DNA of 14,275 bases from a bacterium (GTDB lineage: Bacteria > Bdellovibrionota_C > UBA2361 > OMII01), in NCBI GenBank assembly GCA_017853915.1, contig JAFMIS010000021.1:1-14275 (forward strand), given 5' to 3'. The notes beneath the pieces were generated by a model, which saw only the letters and a program-made list of their open reading frames with translations, was not told where the DNA came from and searched no databases. The translations under genes and the position numbers were made by a program. Numbering within the stretch: the first letter of the stretch is position 1; each line of letters starts with the position of its first letter. Below, piece after piece: positions 1 to 7,726 of the stretch.

Positions 1-1
1 G

Positions 2-1984
2 GGGAAAATCGTCCCCGGTCGAGAGCCTCCGAAGCCAGCGGTATTTGAGGATGATGAGGAGGATATTCGCAGGAAAAACGCGGCCAAGAAGGGACGCAAG
101 CGCGAGATTAGTAGTTCGGACCTCCTCGATTACAATGGACGATCGGGCCGCAAGCAAAAAGGTAAGGCAGGAAGGCTACAAGAGGACGCTGCTCACCTGG
201 AGGCGGAGAAGCCTAAGTTTGTTAAGCGAGTAATCGAGCTTGGTGACACGATTACAGTTGGCGAGCTCGCCAAGCAGATGAGTTTGAAGTCGAGCGAAGT
301 GATCGCGAAACTGCTCGGCTTGGGCATTCTTGCCACCATCAACCATGCGCTCGATAAAGATACCGCTTCGATTGTCGCGGATGAACTGGGATACGAGGTA
401 AAACACACTGAGTTCAGAGAACAAGATCTCATTCAGGATAAAGCCGAAGATGAGGGAGCGACTCTGGCGCCCCGACCTCCGGTGGTGACAGTCATGGGAC
501 ATGTCGATCACGGAAAGACGTCTCTTCTCGACCGGATCCGAAGCGCGTCAGTAGCTGCTAAAGAAGCTGGTGGCATTACCCAACACATCGGAGCCTACAG
601 CGTGCAGGTTCCGGATGGTAGGTATATTACCTTCATCGACACGCCTGGCCATGCAGCTTTCACAGCGATGCGGGCCCGCGGAGCCAGCGTGACTGATATC
701 GTTATCTTAGTGGTAGCGGCTGACGACGGAGTAATGCCCCAAACCCGAGAGGCTATTAATCATGCTCAGGCCGCGAAGGTTCCGATCATTGTCGCCGTTA
801 ATAAGATGGATCGTCCGGACGCCAATCCTGACAAGGTAAAGACGCAGTTGGCTGAGCTTGGACTACAGCCAGAGGATTGGGGAGGGGACACTATGTTCTT
901 CCCGATTTCCGCGTTGAAAGGCGAGGGAGTAGACAAGTTGCTCGATGGAATTCTCGTCTTGGCTGAAGTACAGGAGTACAAAGCAAACCCCGAACGTCGA
1001 GCCAAGGGCGCGATCATCGAGAGTCGTCAGGACCGAGGTCGTGGTGTGGTCGCTACCGTGCTTGTTCAAGCTGGTACATTACGTGTAGGCGATATCTTTG
1101 TAAGTGGACCTGAGTATGGTCGTGTCCGAACCATGACCGATTACAAGGGAGATCGTATTGATGTCGCTGGGCCGTCGACTCCCGTTGAGATTACTGGGTT
1201 AAATGGCATGCCGACATCGGGAGACGACTTCCTGGTAATGGAGTCTGAGTCTGATGCTCGTGAAGTTGCTGGTAATCGAAAGCAGGTGCGTGAGCAGCAG
1301 CAGAGGGCCTTGGCGTCTGGTCCAATAAGCCTGGAGGAATTCGCTAAGCGAGCTAGTAATCAGGCTGCCCTTGAGCTCAATGTGATCCTAAAAGCTGATG
1401 TGCAAGGATCGGCGGAGGCTGTTAAGCACTCTATTGAGAAGCTATCCGGCGACAAGGTAAAGGTGCGCGTGCTGCATGCCGCGGTCGGTGGAATCAACGA
1501 GAGTGATGTGCAGTTGGCCGTTGCCTCTCGAGCCATCATTGTCGGCTTCGGAGTTCGAGGTGAGCCTCGGGCCATGGCGGACGCGGAGCAAGTTGGGGTT
1601 CAGGTCCGATTCTATCGAGTGATTTACGAACTCCTCGACGATGTGAAGAACGCGATGGTCGGACTTCTTCCACCAGTTCGGGAGGAATCCAGTCTGGGTA
1701 GAGCGGAGGTCCGTGAGACATTCACAATCTCCAAACTGGGCACGATTGCTGGCTGTTATGTGACTGGTGGACTAGTTCGGAGAAGCGCGTTCGCTCGGTT
1801 GTTGCGTGACAATCGGGTTATACACGAGGGCAAGATGTCCAGTCTGCGCCGCTTCAAGGACGACGCCCGCGAGGTTCAGGCTGGTTTGGAGTGTGGTATC
1901 GGCCTGGAGAACTTCAATGACGTTAAGATCGGTGATGTCATCGAGGTGTATGAGATTAAAGAATCCGCCGCGACTCTTGAGTAA
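2..1984 (+). CDS. infB: Translation initiation factor IF-2, 5' end cut by window edge
   Basis: IF2 is the GTPase that places fMet-tRNA on the 30S P-site and promotes 50S joining. The frame is open from base 2 with no start codon before the ATG at 278, which lies inside the conserved N-terminal domain, so the true start is upstream of the window; 660 residues are visible. Numbering from base 2: a highly charged linker (1-71), an IF2_N domain (about 72-125, beginning KRVIELGDTITVGELAKQM), then the G domain with G1 GHVDHGKT (166-173), G3 DTPGH (213-217), G4 NKMD (267-270) and G5 SAL (303-305). Beta-barrel domain II, the ADVQGS-containing domain and the C-terminal initiator-tRNA-binding domain (ending near NFNDVKIGDVIEVYE) follow. 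All GTPase motifs are intact. It is the first visible gene of an infB-rbfA-nrnA-truB run; nusA usually lies upstream in bacteria, but that is not visible here. Confidence 0.98.
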   Translation, partial: GKIVPGREPPKPAVFEDDEEDIRRKNAAKKGRKREISSSDLLDYNGRSGRKQKGKAGRLQEDAAHLEAEKPKFVKRVIELGDTITVGELAKQMSLKSSEVIAKLLGLGILATINHALDKDTASIVADELGYEVKHTEFREQDLIQDKAEDEGATLAPRPPVVTVMGHVDHGKTSLLDRIRSASVAAKEAGGITQHIGAYSVQVPDGRYITFIDTPGHAAFTAMRARGASVTDIVILVVAADDGVMPQTREAINHAQAAKVPIIVAVNKMDRPDANPDKVKTQLAELGLQPEDWGGDTMFFPISALKGEGVDKLLDGILVLAEVQEYKANPERRAKGAIIESRQDRGRGVVATVLVQAGTLRVGDIFVSGPEYGRVRTMTDYKGDRIDVAGPSTPVEITGLNGMPTSGDDFLVMESESDAREVAGNRKQVREQQQRALASGPISLEEFAKRASNQAALELNVILKADVQGSAEAVKHSIEKLSGDKVKVRVLHAAVGGINESDVQLAVASRAIIVGFGVRGEPRAMADAEQVGVQVRFYRVIYELLDDVKNAMVGLLPPVREESSLGRAEVRETFTISKLGTIAGCYVTGGLVRRSAFARLLRDNRVIHEGKMSSLRRFKDDAREVQAGLECGIGLENFNDVKIGDVIEVYEIKESAATLE

Positions 1985-2011
1985 GGAGAGATGTGTTTTG
2001 GCTAAGGGTGT

Positions 2012-2380
2012 ATGTCAGGGCGTAGACGGGTCTTCCAGATAGGAGAGAGAATCAAAGAGCTTATCGCGCAGTATCTTGTGCATACAGCCGATCCGCGTTT
2101 CAGCCTTGTCACCATCACGTCGGTCATGGTCTCCCCTGATTTACGGATCGCCAAAGTCTACTGGGTGGTGTCCTTTGTGTCCGGAGTGGATCGACAGCAG
2201 CGCATCGCCGAAGTCAGTGAGGCTTTCGACGCAGCCCAAGGATTGTTTCGCAAGATGTTAGCCAAGCAATTGGGAGTGAGGTTTGTTCCAGATGTCCGTT
2301 TCTACTACGACGACACACTAGATACGGTAGAGCAAGTCGAGCGATTGATGGAAAAAATTAAGCCATCGGAGCGCGAATAA
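2012..2380 (+). CDS. rbfA: Ribosome-binding factor A, 30S maturation factor
   Basis: RbfA is a small KH-fold protein that binds the immature 30S subunit near the 16S rRNA 5' helix and is needed for late maturation and cold growth. The 122-residue product is typical in length. It shows the family pattern: an N-terminal RRxxQIGERIKELIAQYL helix, the DPR(F)SLVTITSVMVSPDLRIAKVYW strand region, and a C-terminal FxPDVRFYYDDTLDTVEQVERLM segment. The ATG at 2012 is chosen because the conserved RRVFQIGERI helix follows at once. The in-frame ATG at 1991 hits a stop after four codons. A short AAGG (2004-2007) sits close upstream, and a better AAGGAG overlaps the infB stop but is far from this ATG. It lies 27 nt after infB and 2 nt before nrnA, consistent with one transcript. 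Confidence 0.96.
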   Translation: MSGRRRVFQIGERIKELIAQYLVHTADPRFSLVTITSVMVSPDLRIAKVYWVVSFVSGVDRQQRIAEVSEAFDAAQGLFRKMLAKQLGVRFVPDVRFYYDDTLDTVEQVERLMEKIKPSERE

Positions 2381-2382
2381 CT

Positions 2383-3369
2383 ATGCATCACGACCTCAAA
2401 GCTGTTCTGGATGAAATTCGGCGTAGCTCTCGGGTTGTGGTTGTGTCTCACACCAATCCTGACGCCGACGCGTATGGCTCTTCGTGTGGCCTGGCCCTGG
2501 GAGTAGCGGGATTAGGAATCCAAAGCAGTGTGTATAACGAGAGTGGTTTTATCTCTCGTTATGGAGTGATTCCAGGAGCGCGGGCGGTGCTTCAAGGAGC
2601 CTGGCCGGCTCTGACTACTTCTGATCTGCTGATTGTCTGTGATTGTGGCGCGTTAGAGCGAGTAGGGGATTCTCTCGTGGAGCTTGTGAAGTCGGCTCCT
2701 CGAACCATCAATATAGATCATCACACCGCCAACAGCGCGTTCGGGCATTTTAATTATATCATTGAGGGCGCCAGTTCTACGTCGGAGCTCGTCTTTAATC
2801 TGTTGATGGAACTTGAAAAGATGACGGGCGCATCGGAGCTTATAAGCGCTGATGTCGCCGCCTGCTTGATGGCGGGTATCATCGGAGATACAGGTTCTTT
2901 TCGGTATGGCAGCACATCTGCCTCGACGTTTCTGGCCGCGGCTGAATTGATGTGTCGTGGAGCGCGTCCGGACCAGCTGACGCAGGAGCTGTTCGCGACC
3001 CAGTCTCTCGTGGCGGTTCGTTTGCATGCGGCGGCGTTGGGGGAGATTCGGCTTCATAACAACGGTCAGTTTGCCGAGGTCGTTGTGACACAAGAAATGC
3101 TGTCACGTTGTGGCGCTGATATTTTGGACGCTGATTCGTTGGCCGAACGGGCTCGTGATATCGAGGGAGTTCGAGTAGCCGCTTTATACAAGCAGGATGT
3201 TGATATGTGGCGGGTCAGTTTGCGTTCGAGGCAAGGAGCTGTCGATGTTTCGGCTATTGCTCAATCGTTCGGTGGCGGAGGACACAAACCAGCCGCGGCC
3301 TTCCGCTGGAGGAGGGATCTGGAAACGCTTCAGTCGCAGCTTCGGGCCGCTATATCAAAAGTTCTCTGA
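2383..3369 (+). CDS. nrnA: DHH/DHHA1 phosphoesterase, NrnA-type nanoRNase / pAp phosphatase
   Basis: NrnA-family enzymes are cytoplasmic, Mn-dependent DHH phosphoesterases that degrade 2-5 nt RNAs and dephosphorylate 3'-phosphoadenosine 5'-phosphate. The 328-residue product has the expected two-domain layout. Motif I is HTNPDAD (23-29, metal ligands), motif II is CDCG (86-89), motif III is DHH (112-114), and motif IV is GDTGSF (168-173). The C-terminal DHHA1 substrate-clamp domain ends in GGGGHKPAAAF (297-307). All expected metal-binding residues are present. A nrnA-like gene between rbfA and truB is a recurrent bacterial arrangement. The ATG starts 2 nt after the rbfA stop, with a GGAG about 11 nt upstream inside rbfA. 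Family assignment is secure. Which substrate (nanoRNA, pAp or cyclic-dinucleotide products) matters here cannot be read from the sequence. Confidence 0.93.
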   Translation: MHHDLKAVLDEIRRSSRVVVVSHTNPDADAYGSSCGLALGVAGLGIQSSVYNESGFISRYGVIPGARAVLQGAWPALTTSDLLIVCDCGALERVGDSLVELVKSAPRTINIDHHTANSAFGHFNYIIEGASSTSELVFNLLMELEKMTGASELISADVAACLMAGIIGDTGSFRYGSTSASTFLAAAELMCRGARPDQLTQELFATQSLVAVRLHAAALGEIRLHNNGQFAEVVVTQEMLSRCGADILDADSLAERARDIEGVRVAALYKQDVDMWRVSLRSRQGAVDVSAIAQSFGGGGHKPAAAFRWRRDLETLQSQLRAAISKVL

Positions 3370-3376
3370 GAGTTAG

Positions 3377-4288
3377 ATGAGAAGCGGGGTTCTTCTGATC
3401 GATAAGCCGGCGGGGATCACCTCAGCTGGCGTGGTGGCACGGGTAAAGCGGATGCTCCATGCGGATCGGGTTGGGCATGCTGGGACCCTCGATCCAGACG
3501 CGACGGGACTTCTTGTTGTTCTGCTTAATGGAGCGACTCGGGCCGCGTCGTATGCCGCGGATGGATGGAAAGTGTACTCCGGGATGATGCGTCTGGGAGT
3601 CACAACCTCGACCGATGACATGTCTGGAGAGATTCTACGTCGTTGCGCGGAGGTGCCCCCGTTCGAGGTGGTGCAGGAGGCTGTTGAGGGATTTACCGGA
3701 CTGATTGAGCAGGTGCCACCTCGGGTAAGCGCGATCAAGGTGAATGGAAAACGAGCCCACAAGCTTCACCGTCGCGGCGCTGAGTTCGAGTTGGCGGCTC
3801 GCACAGTTGAGGTGCGGCGCTTTGAGGTACTGCAAAGCGGTGACCCCGAGGTCATTAGCTATACTGTTGAATGCAGCCCTGGGACATATATTCGCTCGCT
3901 CGCTCGCGATCTCGGAGAGGTGCTTGGTTGTGGCGGTGCTGTCGCTTCGATTAGGCGAATTCGCTCGGGGCATTTTGATGTGGACAGCGCTCAGTCATTG
4001 GAGGATGTGGAATGGTCGCGCGTCCAGGATTGGGGAGTGTTGTTGCCCGAAGTTCCTCGTCTTGAAGTCAATATCGAGACAGCGCGCTCTTTATTAAACG
4101 GACAGCTCTCGGGGCTGGCGCGTGCCTGGGAATATTGGCAGAGGTCTAAACGGAGAGAAGAGGGAGATCTCGTTGTTTTTCTCGCTCAGGGAAGTCCTGA
4201 TTCATTGGGTATTCTGCGAATTCGTGACGGGAGTTCATTCGAATTCGAGACGAACATTAACACCAAAAATTACTGCCAAAACTGTTAG
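3377..4288 (+). CDS. truB: tRNA pseudouridine-55 synthase
   Basis: TruB isomerises U55 to pseudouridine in the T-loop of elongator tRNAs and also acts as a tRNA folding chaperone. The 303-residue protein begins with the family opening GVLLIDKPAGITS (4-16). The catalytic motif GHAGTLDPDATG carries the nucleophilic Asp39. KVY (65-67) supplies the conserved aromatic residue, and QVPPRVSAIKVNGKRAHKLHRRG is the second conserved block. CSPGTYIRSLARDLGEVL is the third block, with the conserved Arg, followed by RRIRSGHFDVDSA. A C-terminal region of about 70 residues is PUA-like in position but poorly conserved, and it ends in an unusual Asn/Cys-rich tail (NTKNYCQNC). The gene starts 7 nt after nrnA. 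In many proteobacteria rpsO and pnp follow truB; here purA does. Confidence 0.96.
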   Translation: MRSGVLLIDKPAGITSAGVVARVKRMLHADRVGHAGTLDPDATGLLVVLLNGATRAASYAADGWKVYSGMMRLGVTTSTDDMSGEILRRCAEVPPFEVVQEAVEGFTGLIEQVPPRVSAIKVNGKRAHKLHRRGAEFELAARTVEVRRFEVLQSGDPEVISYTVECSPGTYIRSLARDLGEVLGCGGAVASIRRIRSGHFDVDSAQSLEDVEWSRVQDWGVLLPEVPRLEVNIETARSLLNGQLSGLARAWEYWQRSKRREEGDLVVFLAQGSPDSLGILRIRDGSSFEFETNINTKNYCQNC

Positions 4289-4306
4289 TTTCGGTGTAAG
4301 TTTTGG
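4260..4306. repeat. Two overlapping inverted repeats at the truB end / purA leader
   Basis: Two mutually exclusive stems can be drawn. CCAAAACT (4276-4283) pairs perfectly with AGTTTTGG (4299-4306) around a 15-nt loop. ACACCAAAA (about 4260-4267) pairs with TTTCGGTGT (about 4289-4297) with one mismatch. They span the last codons and stop of truB and run into the purA leader. There is no T-tract, so this is not a standard intrinsic terminator. It may be an alternating-structure leader, an mRNA processing site, or chance. Confidence 0.35.
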
Positions 4307-4330
4307 GTCACGTATCGAGGGGAATAAGGC

Positions 4331-5644
4331 ATGTCCTGTATTGTAATTGTTGGGGCCCAGTGGGGAGACGAGGGAAAGGGGAAGTTCGTTGACGTATTTA
4401 CTGAGCGGGCGGATTGGGTTGTTCGGTTCCAGGGAGGAAACAATGCCGGCCATACCATAGTGGTTGATGGAGTTAAGACGGCTTTAAGTCTCCTACCGAG
4501 CGGTATTCTACGGCCTGGGGTTAAATGTCTGCTTGGCGCGGGAGTGGTTCTAAATCCCTCTGTTCTGATCTCAGAAATGGAGCGGGTACGAGCAGCTGGT
4601 GCTGACACTTCACCAGGGCGAATAGTGCTCGATCGAGATGCGCACTTGGTTCTCGACTATCACGTCGCGATTGACAAAGCGCGCGAGCGGGCGCGCGGGT
4701 CAGGGAGAATCGGGACTACGGGTCGGGGAATCGGCCCAGCCTATGAGGATCGCAGTCAGCGCTCTGGTATTCGATGCGCGGACCTGCTCTATCCTGATCT
4801 GATGAGGGAGCGAGTTCGGGCCCACGTCGAAGAAAAGAATAAAATTCTTGGGCTCGTTTTGGGCAGTGACGCCCAGGTCGATTTCGCCTCGGTGTGGGAG
4901 CGTCTCGAGCAGGAAGCTAGTATTCTGGCTCCGTACGTGGGTAATGGAAGTAAACTTCTTCATGACGCCATGAAGCGGGGCGAGCGTATTATATTCGAGG
5001 GGGCGCAAGGCGTTCTGCTGGATCAAATCCATGGCACGTATCCATTTGTAACCTCATCGTCAACGATCGCCGGCGGCGCGGCTATTGGATCGGGAGTGGG
5101 CCCTCGTCACATCGACTCAGTTGTTGGAATAGCGAAAGCCTATACCACGCGAGTGGGTGAGGGGCCCTTTCCTACGGAAATAATCGATGCGACCGGTGAG
5201 GAACTTCGACAACGCGGGCATGAGTTTGGCACGATCACAGGGCGTCCTCGACGATGTGGATGGCTCGATGCCGTCGCGTTGCGGCGAGCGGTACGTATAA
5301 GCGGTATTGATTCCCTGATACTGACAAAGCTGGATGTTCTCACAGGGCTGCGGTCAATTAAGGTCTGTACCGCTTATCGTCGCAATAGCGAGGTGCTTGA
5401 CGATCTGCCGGCATTGGTGCACGAATTCGAGGGACTTGAGTCTGAATATATTGAGCTTGATGGGTGGGAGGACGATCTGCGTGGGGCGCGTCGCTGGGAA
5501 GAGCTTCCTAGCTCGGTGCAACGCTATATTGTCGAGATATCAAAGCTGATTGAATGTCCTGTAAGCTTTGTGAGTGTAGGTCCCGGTCGAGAGGCGACCA
5601 TCCCCGTGAATGTTAATCAAGTATTACAGGGGTTTATCAGATAA
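4331..5644 (+). CDS. purA: Adenylosuccinate synthetase
   Basis: PurA joins IMP and aspartate with GTP hydrolysis to form adenylosuccinate, the first committed step from IMP to AMP, in the cytoplasm. The 437-residue length is normal. Visible motifs are the P-loop-like GAQWGDEGKGK (8-18) with catalytic Asp13, and QGGNNAGHT with catalytic His41. Further blocks are GRGIGPAYEDRSQRSGIRCADL, EGAQGVLLDQIHGTYPFVTSS, the IMP/GTP-binding RVGEGPFPTE, GTITGRPRRCGWLDAVALR, LTKLDVL and SVGPGREATI near the C-terminus. All expected catalytic residues are present. The ATG is preceded by GAGGGGA (4317-4323) with a 7-nt spacing, a good ribosome-binding site. The gene sits alone between the truB cluster and the Sec genes, which is not its most common neighbourhood. 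Confidence 0.98.
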   Translation: MSCIVIVGAQWGDEGKGKFVDVFTERADWVVRFQGGNNAGHTIVVDGVKTALSLLPSGILRPGVKCLLGAGVVLNPSVLISEMERVRAAGADTSPGRIVLDRDAHLVLDYHVAIDKARERARGSGRIGTTGRGIGPAYEDRSQRSGIRCADLLYPDLMRERVRAHVEEKNKILGLVLGSDAQVDFASVWERLEQEASILAPYVGNGSKLLHDAMKRGERIIFEGAQGVLLDQIHGTYPFVTSSSTIAGGAAIGSGVGPRHIDSVVGIAKAYTTRVGEGPFPTEIIDATGEELRQRGHEFGTITGRPRRCGWLDAVALRRAVRISGIDSLILTKLDVLTGLRSIKVCTAYRRNSEVLDDLPALVHEFEGLESEYIELDGWEDDLRGARRWEELPSSVQRYIVEISKLIECPVSFVSVGPGREATIPVNVNQVLQGFIR

Positions 5645-5682
5645 TATCGAGATCGATAGGGGGGTGCTTTAATTGAGGCACC
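5645..5682. repeat. Palindrome and stem-loop in the purA-yajC spacer
   Basis: Immediately after the purA stop lies TATCGA-GA-TCGATA (5645-5658), a perfect 6+6 bp palindrome. It is followed by GGTGCTTT-AATT-GAGGCACC (5663-5682), which can form an 8-bp stem with two G-U pairs and an AATT loop. No T-run follows the stem, so a normal intrinsic terminator is not supported. A protein-binding site plus a structured 5' leader of the yajC-secDF unit is possible. The rest of the 82-nt spacer shows no clear promoter hexamers. Confidence 0.4.
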
Positions 5683-5726
5683 ATGGTATCGGTTCGGGGT
5701 AGTAGTAGTTATTTTAAACGTAGATT

Positions 5727-6131
5727 ATGAAGACAAATAAGACGCTAGGTTGTTCCCTCTTCGCTGGGGTGGGTGTGTGGTTTAGTAATGTGTCGGTTGC
5801 GATGGCTCAGGCAACTCAGACGACGGGCGGAGCGACCCCGGCCCAGCCTACCTTCTTGGGTTCCTTAATGGATATCTTGCCGTTGCTTCTGATCTGCTAC
5901 GTAATCTTTTGGGCCTTTGTGATTCGTCCTCAAGATGAGAAGGCCAAGCAGCATAAGGCGCTTCTGGAGTCTCTGAAGAAGGGGGATTCGGTAGTGACCT
6001 CGAGTGGTATTGTGGGCAAGGTGGCTGGTATAGAGAAAGAGCATCTCTTGCTGGAAGTGGCACAGAATGTGCGGGTGAAGGTGCTGTTGTCTCATGTGGC
6101 GCGTCTCGAGTCAGAGCCACAAAAAGCTTAA
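5727..6131 (+). CDS. yajC: Sec translocon accessory subunit YajC
   Basis: YajC is a small inner-membrane protein that associates with SecDF and SecYEG. This 134-residue version has an N-terminal signal-like stretch (basic MKTNK, hydrophobic 7-26, then VAMA|Q, a plausible signal peptidase site near residue 27). A Thr/Ala/Gly-rich spacer follows, then the usual single transmembrane helix (about 47-66). It ends in the diagnostic cytoplasmic block FVIRPQDEKAKQHKALLESLKKGDSVVTSSGIVGKV (64-99, close to the family RPQxKxxKxHxxxLxxLxKGDxVVTxxGIxGxV), and then a small beta-rich tail. Short YajC proteins lack the extra N-terminal segment. No strong Shine-Dalgarno precedes the ATG at 5727. The start is supported by the good signal-sequence shape. 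It is followed by secD after 27 nt. Confidence 0.94.
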   Translation: MKTNKTLGCSLFAGVGVWFSNVSVAMAQATQTTGGATPAQPTFLGSLMDILPLLLICYVIFWAFVIRPQDEKAKQHKALLESLKKGDSVVTSSGIVGKVAGIEKEHLLLEVAQNVRVKVLLSHVARLESEPQKA

Positions 6132-6158
6132 GAATAATCCAATCACGAAGAGTCTGTC

Positions 6159-7697
6159 ATGATGAGAGATACTTTTACTAGAAGCCTAATCCTTGGCGCG
6201 ATTGTTGTCGCGGCTGTCGTGGCGCTGTTGCCAACTGTAGTCCGGGAGGGGTTTCCGAAGAGCTGGCCCACGCGACCGATCGCCCTCGGTCTCGATATTA
6301 GTGGAGGAGTGCACCTAGTGTATTCCGTCAAAACTAAGGAAGCCGTGAAGAGCCGCTTACAGAGCATGCTATCGAGCATCCGTTCAAAATTGCGAGAGCG
6401 TAAGATCGCGGTAGCTCAAGCCTCGGTTGGTTCCGATAACTCAATACAGCTGACACTCTTGTCGGATGCCTTTTTGGATCAGGCTAAAAGTGTGGTCGCT
6501 GAGGTCGCGCCGGAGCTAAGCTTCACGAGTCAGGGAGTGAGTGACGCTCGTCCGACGTTGCAGTTCTCTATCACTGCAGCCTTGGCGCAGCGAATTGAGC
6601 ATGAGGCTATTGAGCAAGCGGTTGAAACGCTGCGTAATAGAGTTGATCAGTTCGGAGTGGCGGAGCCTCTTATCCAACGTTCCGGTGAGAATCGGATCAT
6701 CCTTCAGATGCCAGGAGTGTCGGATGTCAACGCCGTCAAAAAAGTTGTGGGATCGGTCGCGAAGCTTGAGTTTCGACTTGTTCCGCGGCCAGGGAGTGAT
6801 TCCTCCGTTGGTACCGTCATACTTCGCGATAAATCAGGACAGTCGGTTCTCGTTGAGGATCAGGCGCAGCTAACCGGCGACGCGATCTCGGATGCTCGAG
6901 TGGACTTCGATCAAAACGGGCAGATGGAAGTAGCCCTTTCTCTGTCATCCGTTGGAGCACAGGATTTCGCGCGCATCACCTCGGAGAATGTTGGAAGACA
7001 ACTTGCAATCGTTCTCGATGGAATCGTGTACTCAAGCCCCGTTATTCGAAGCGCTATCACCGGGGGGCGCGCGAGTATTACGGGCGGGTTTTCGACAGAG
7101 GAGGCGAAGCAGTTAAAAGTGGTGCTTAAGGCGGGCGCGTTGCCGGCGCCGTTGCAGGTGCTTGAAGAGAGGACTGTCGGCCCAACCTTGGGTATGGAAT
7201 CGGTGAAGAAGGGAGTGATGGCGATGGCGGTCGGCTTCGCTGTGATAGCCATCTTTATGGTCGTGTATTACTTGAAATCCGGGCTCGTCGCAGTAGGTAC
7301 TCTTATACTCAACTCTATCTTAATGCTTGCCTGTTTGGCGCTTTTTGGAGCGACCTTAACTCTTCCTGGCCTCGCGGGCTTGGCGCTAACAATAGGTATG
7401 GCGGTTGACTCCAACGTCATCATCTTTGAGAGAATTAGGGATGAACTGCGAAATGGTTCTTCAAGGGATCTCGCGGTGCACACCGGATTTGATAAGGCGT
7501 TCGGTGCTATTTTTGACTCAAATATTACGACGCTCTTGGCGGGAGGAATCCTGTACTTTTTCGGAACGGGAGCTATTAAGGGTTTCGCGGTAACTTTATC
7601 GGTAGGGATCGCGACAACGCTTTTCTGCGCGGTGTTTGTGGCACGCTTGTGTTTTGATTATTTTGAATTGCGGGGCAAGGACAGACTCTCAATTTAA
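6159..7697 (+). CDS. secD: Protein translocase subunit SecD
   Basis: SecD, with SecF, forms a proton-driven RND-type membrane protein that helps pull proteins through SecYEG from the periplasmic side. The 512 residues show an N-terminal membrane helix (about 8-26) and motif LGLDISGGVHLVY (43-55). A large periplasmic domain includes ETLRNRVDQFGVAEPLIQRSGENRIILQMPGV (156-187) and the head sub-domain (about 205-335). It closes with KAGALPAPLQVLEERTVGPTLG. Five C-terminal helices follow (about 355-496), with the conserved GMAVDSNVIIFERIRDE (413-429) carrying Asp417 and Arg425 of the proton-relay region. Length and domain order are normal. ATG-ATG occurs at 6159/6162; the first is preceded by GAAGAG at a spacing of about 8 nt. 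secF follows after 29 nt. Confidence 0.98.
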   Translation: MMRDTFTRSLILGAIVVAAVVALLPTVVREGFPKSWPTRPIALGLDISGGVHLVYSVKTKEAVKSRLQSMLSSIRSKLRERKIAVAQASVGSDNSIQLTLLSDAFLDQAKSVVAEVAPELSFTSQGVSDARPTLQFSITAALAQRIEHEAIEQAVETLRNRVDQFGVAEPLIQRSGENRIILQMPGVSDVNAVKKVVGSVAKLEFRLVPRPGSDSSVGTVILRDKSGQSVLVEDQAQLTGDAISDARVDFDQNGQMEVALSLSSVGAQDFARITSENVGRQLAIVLDGIVYSSPVIRSAITGGRASITGGFSTEEAKQLKVVLKAGALPAPLQVLEERTVGPTLGMESVKKGVMAMAVGFAVIAIFMVVYYLKSGLVAVGTLILNSILMLACLALFGATLTLPGLAGLALTIGMAVDSNVIIFERIRDELRNGSSRDLAVHTGFDKAFGAIFDSNITTLLAGGILYFFGTGAIKGFAVTLSVGIATTLFCAVFVARLCFDYFELRGKDRLSI

Positions 7698-7726
7698 TTG
7701 ATGATTGCTAATTATAGGGATTTCAG

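Noticed and set aside
45..233. 62-codon plus-strand frame at the window start
   Set aside because: It overlaps the infB linker in another frame; the infB frame is open throughout and continues into the conserved domain.
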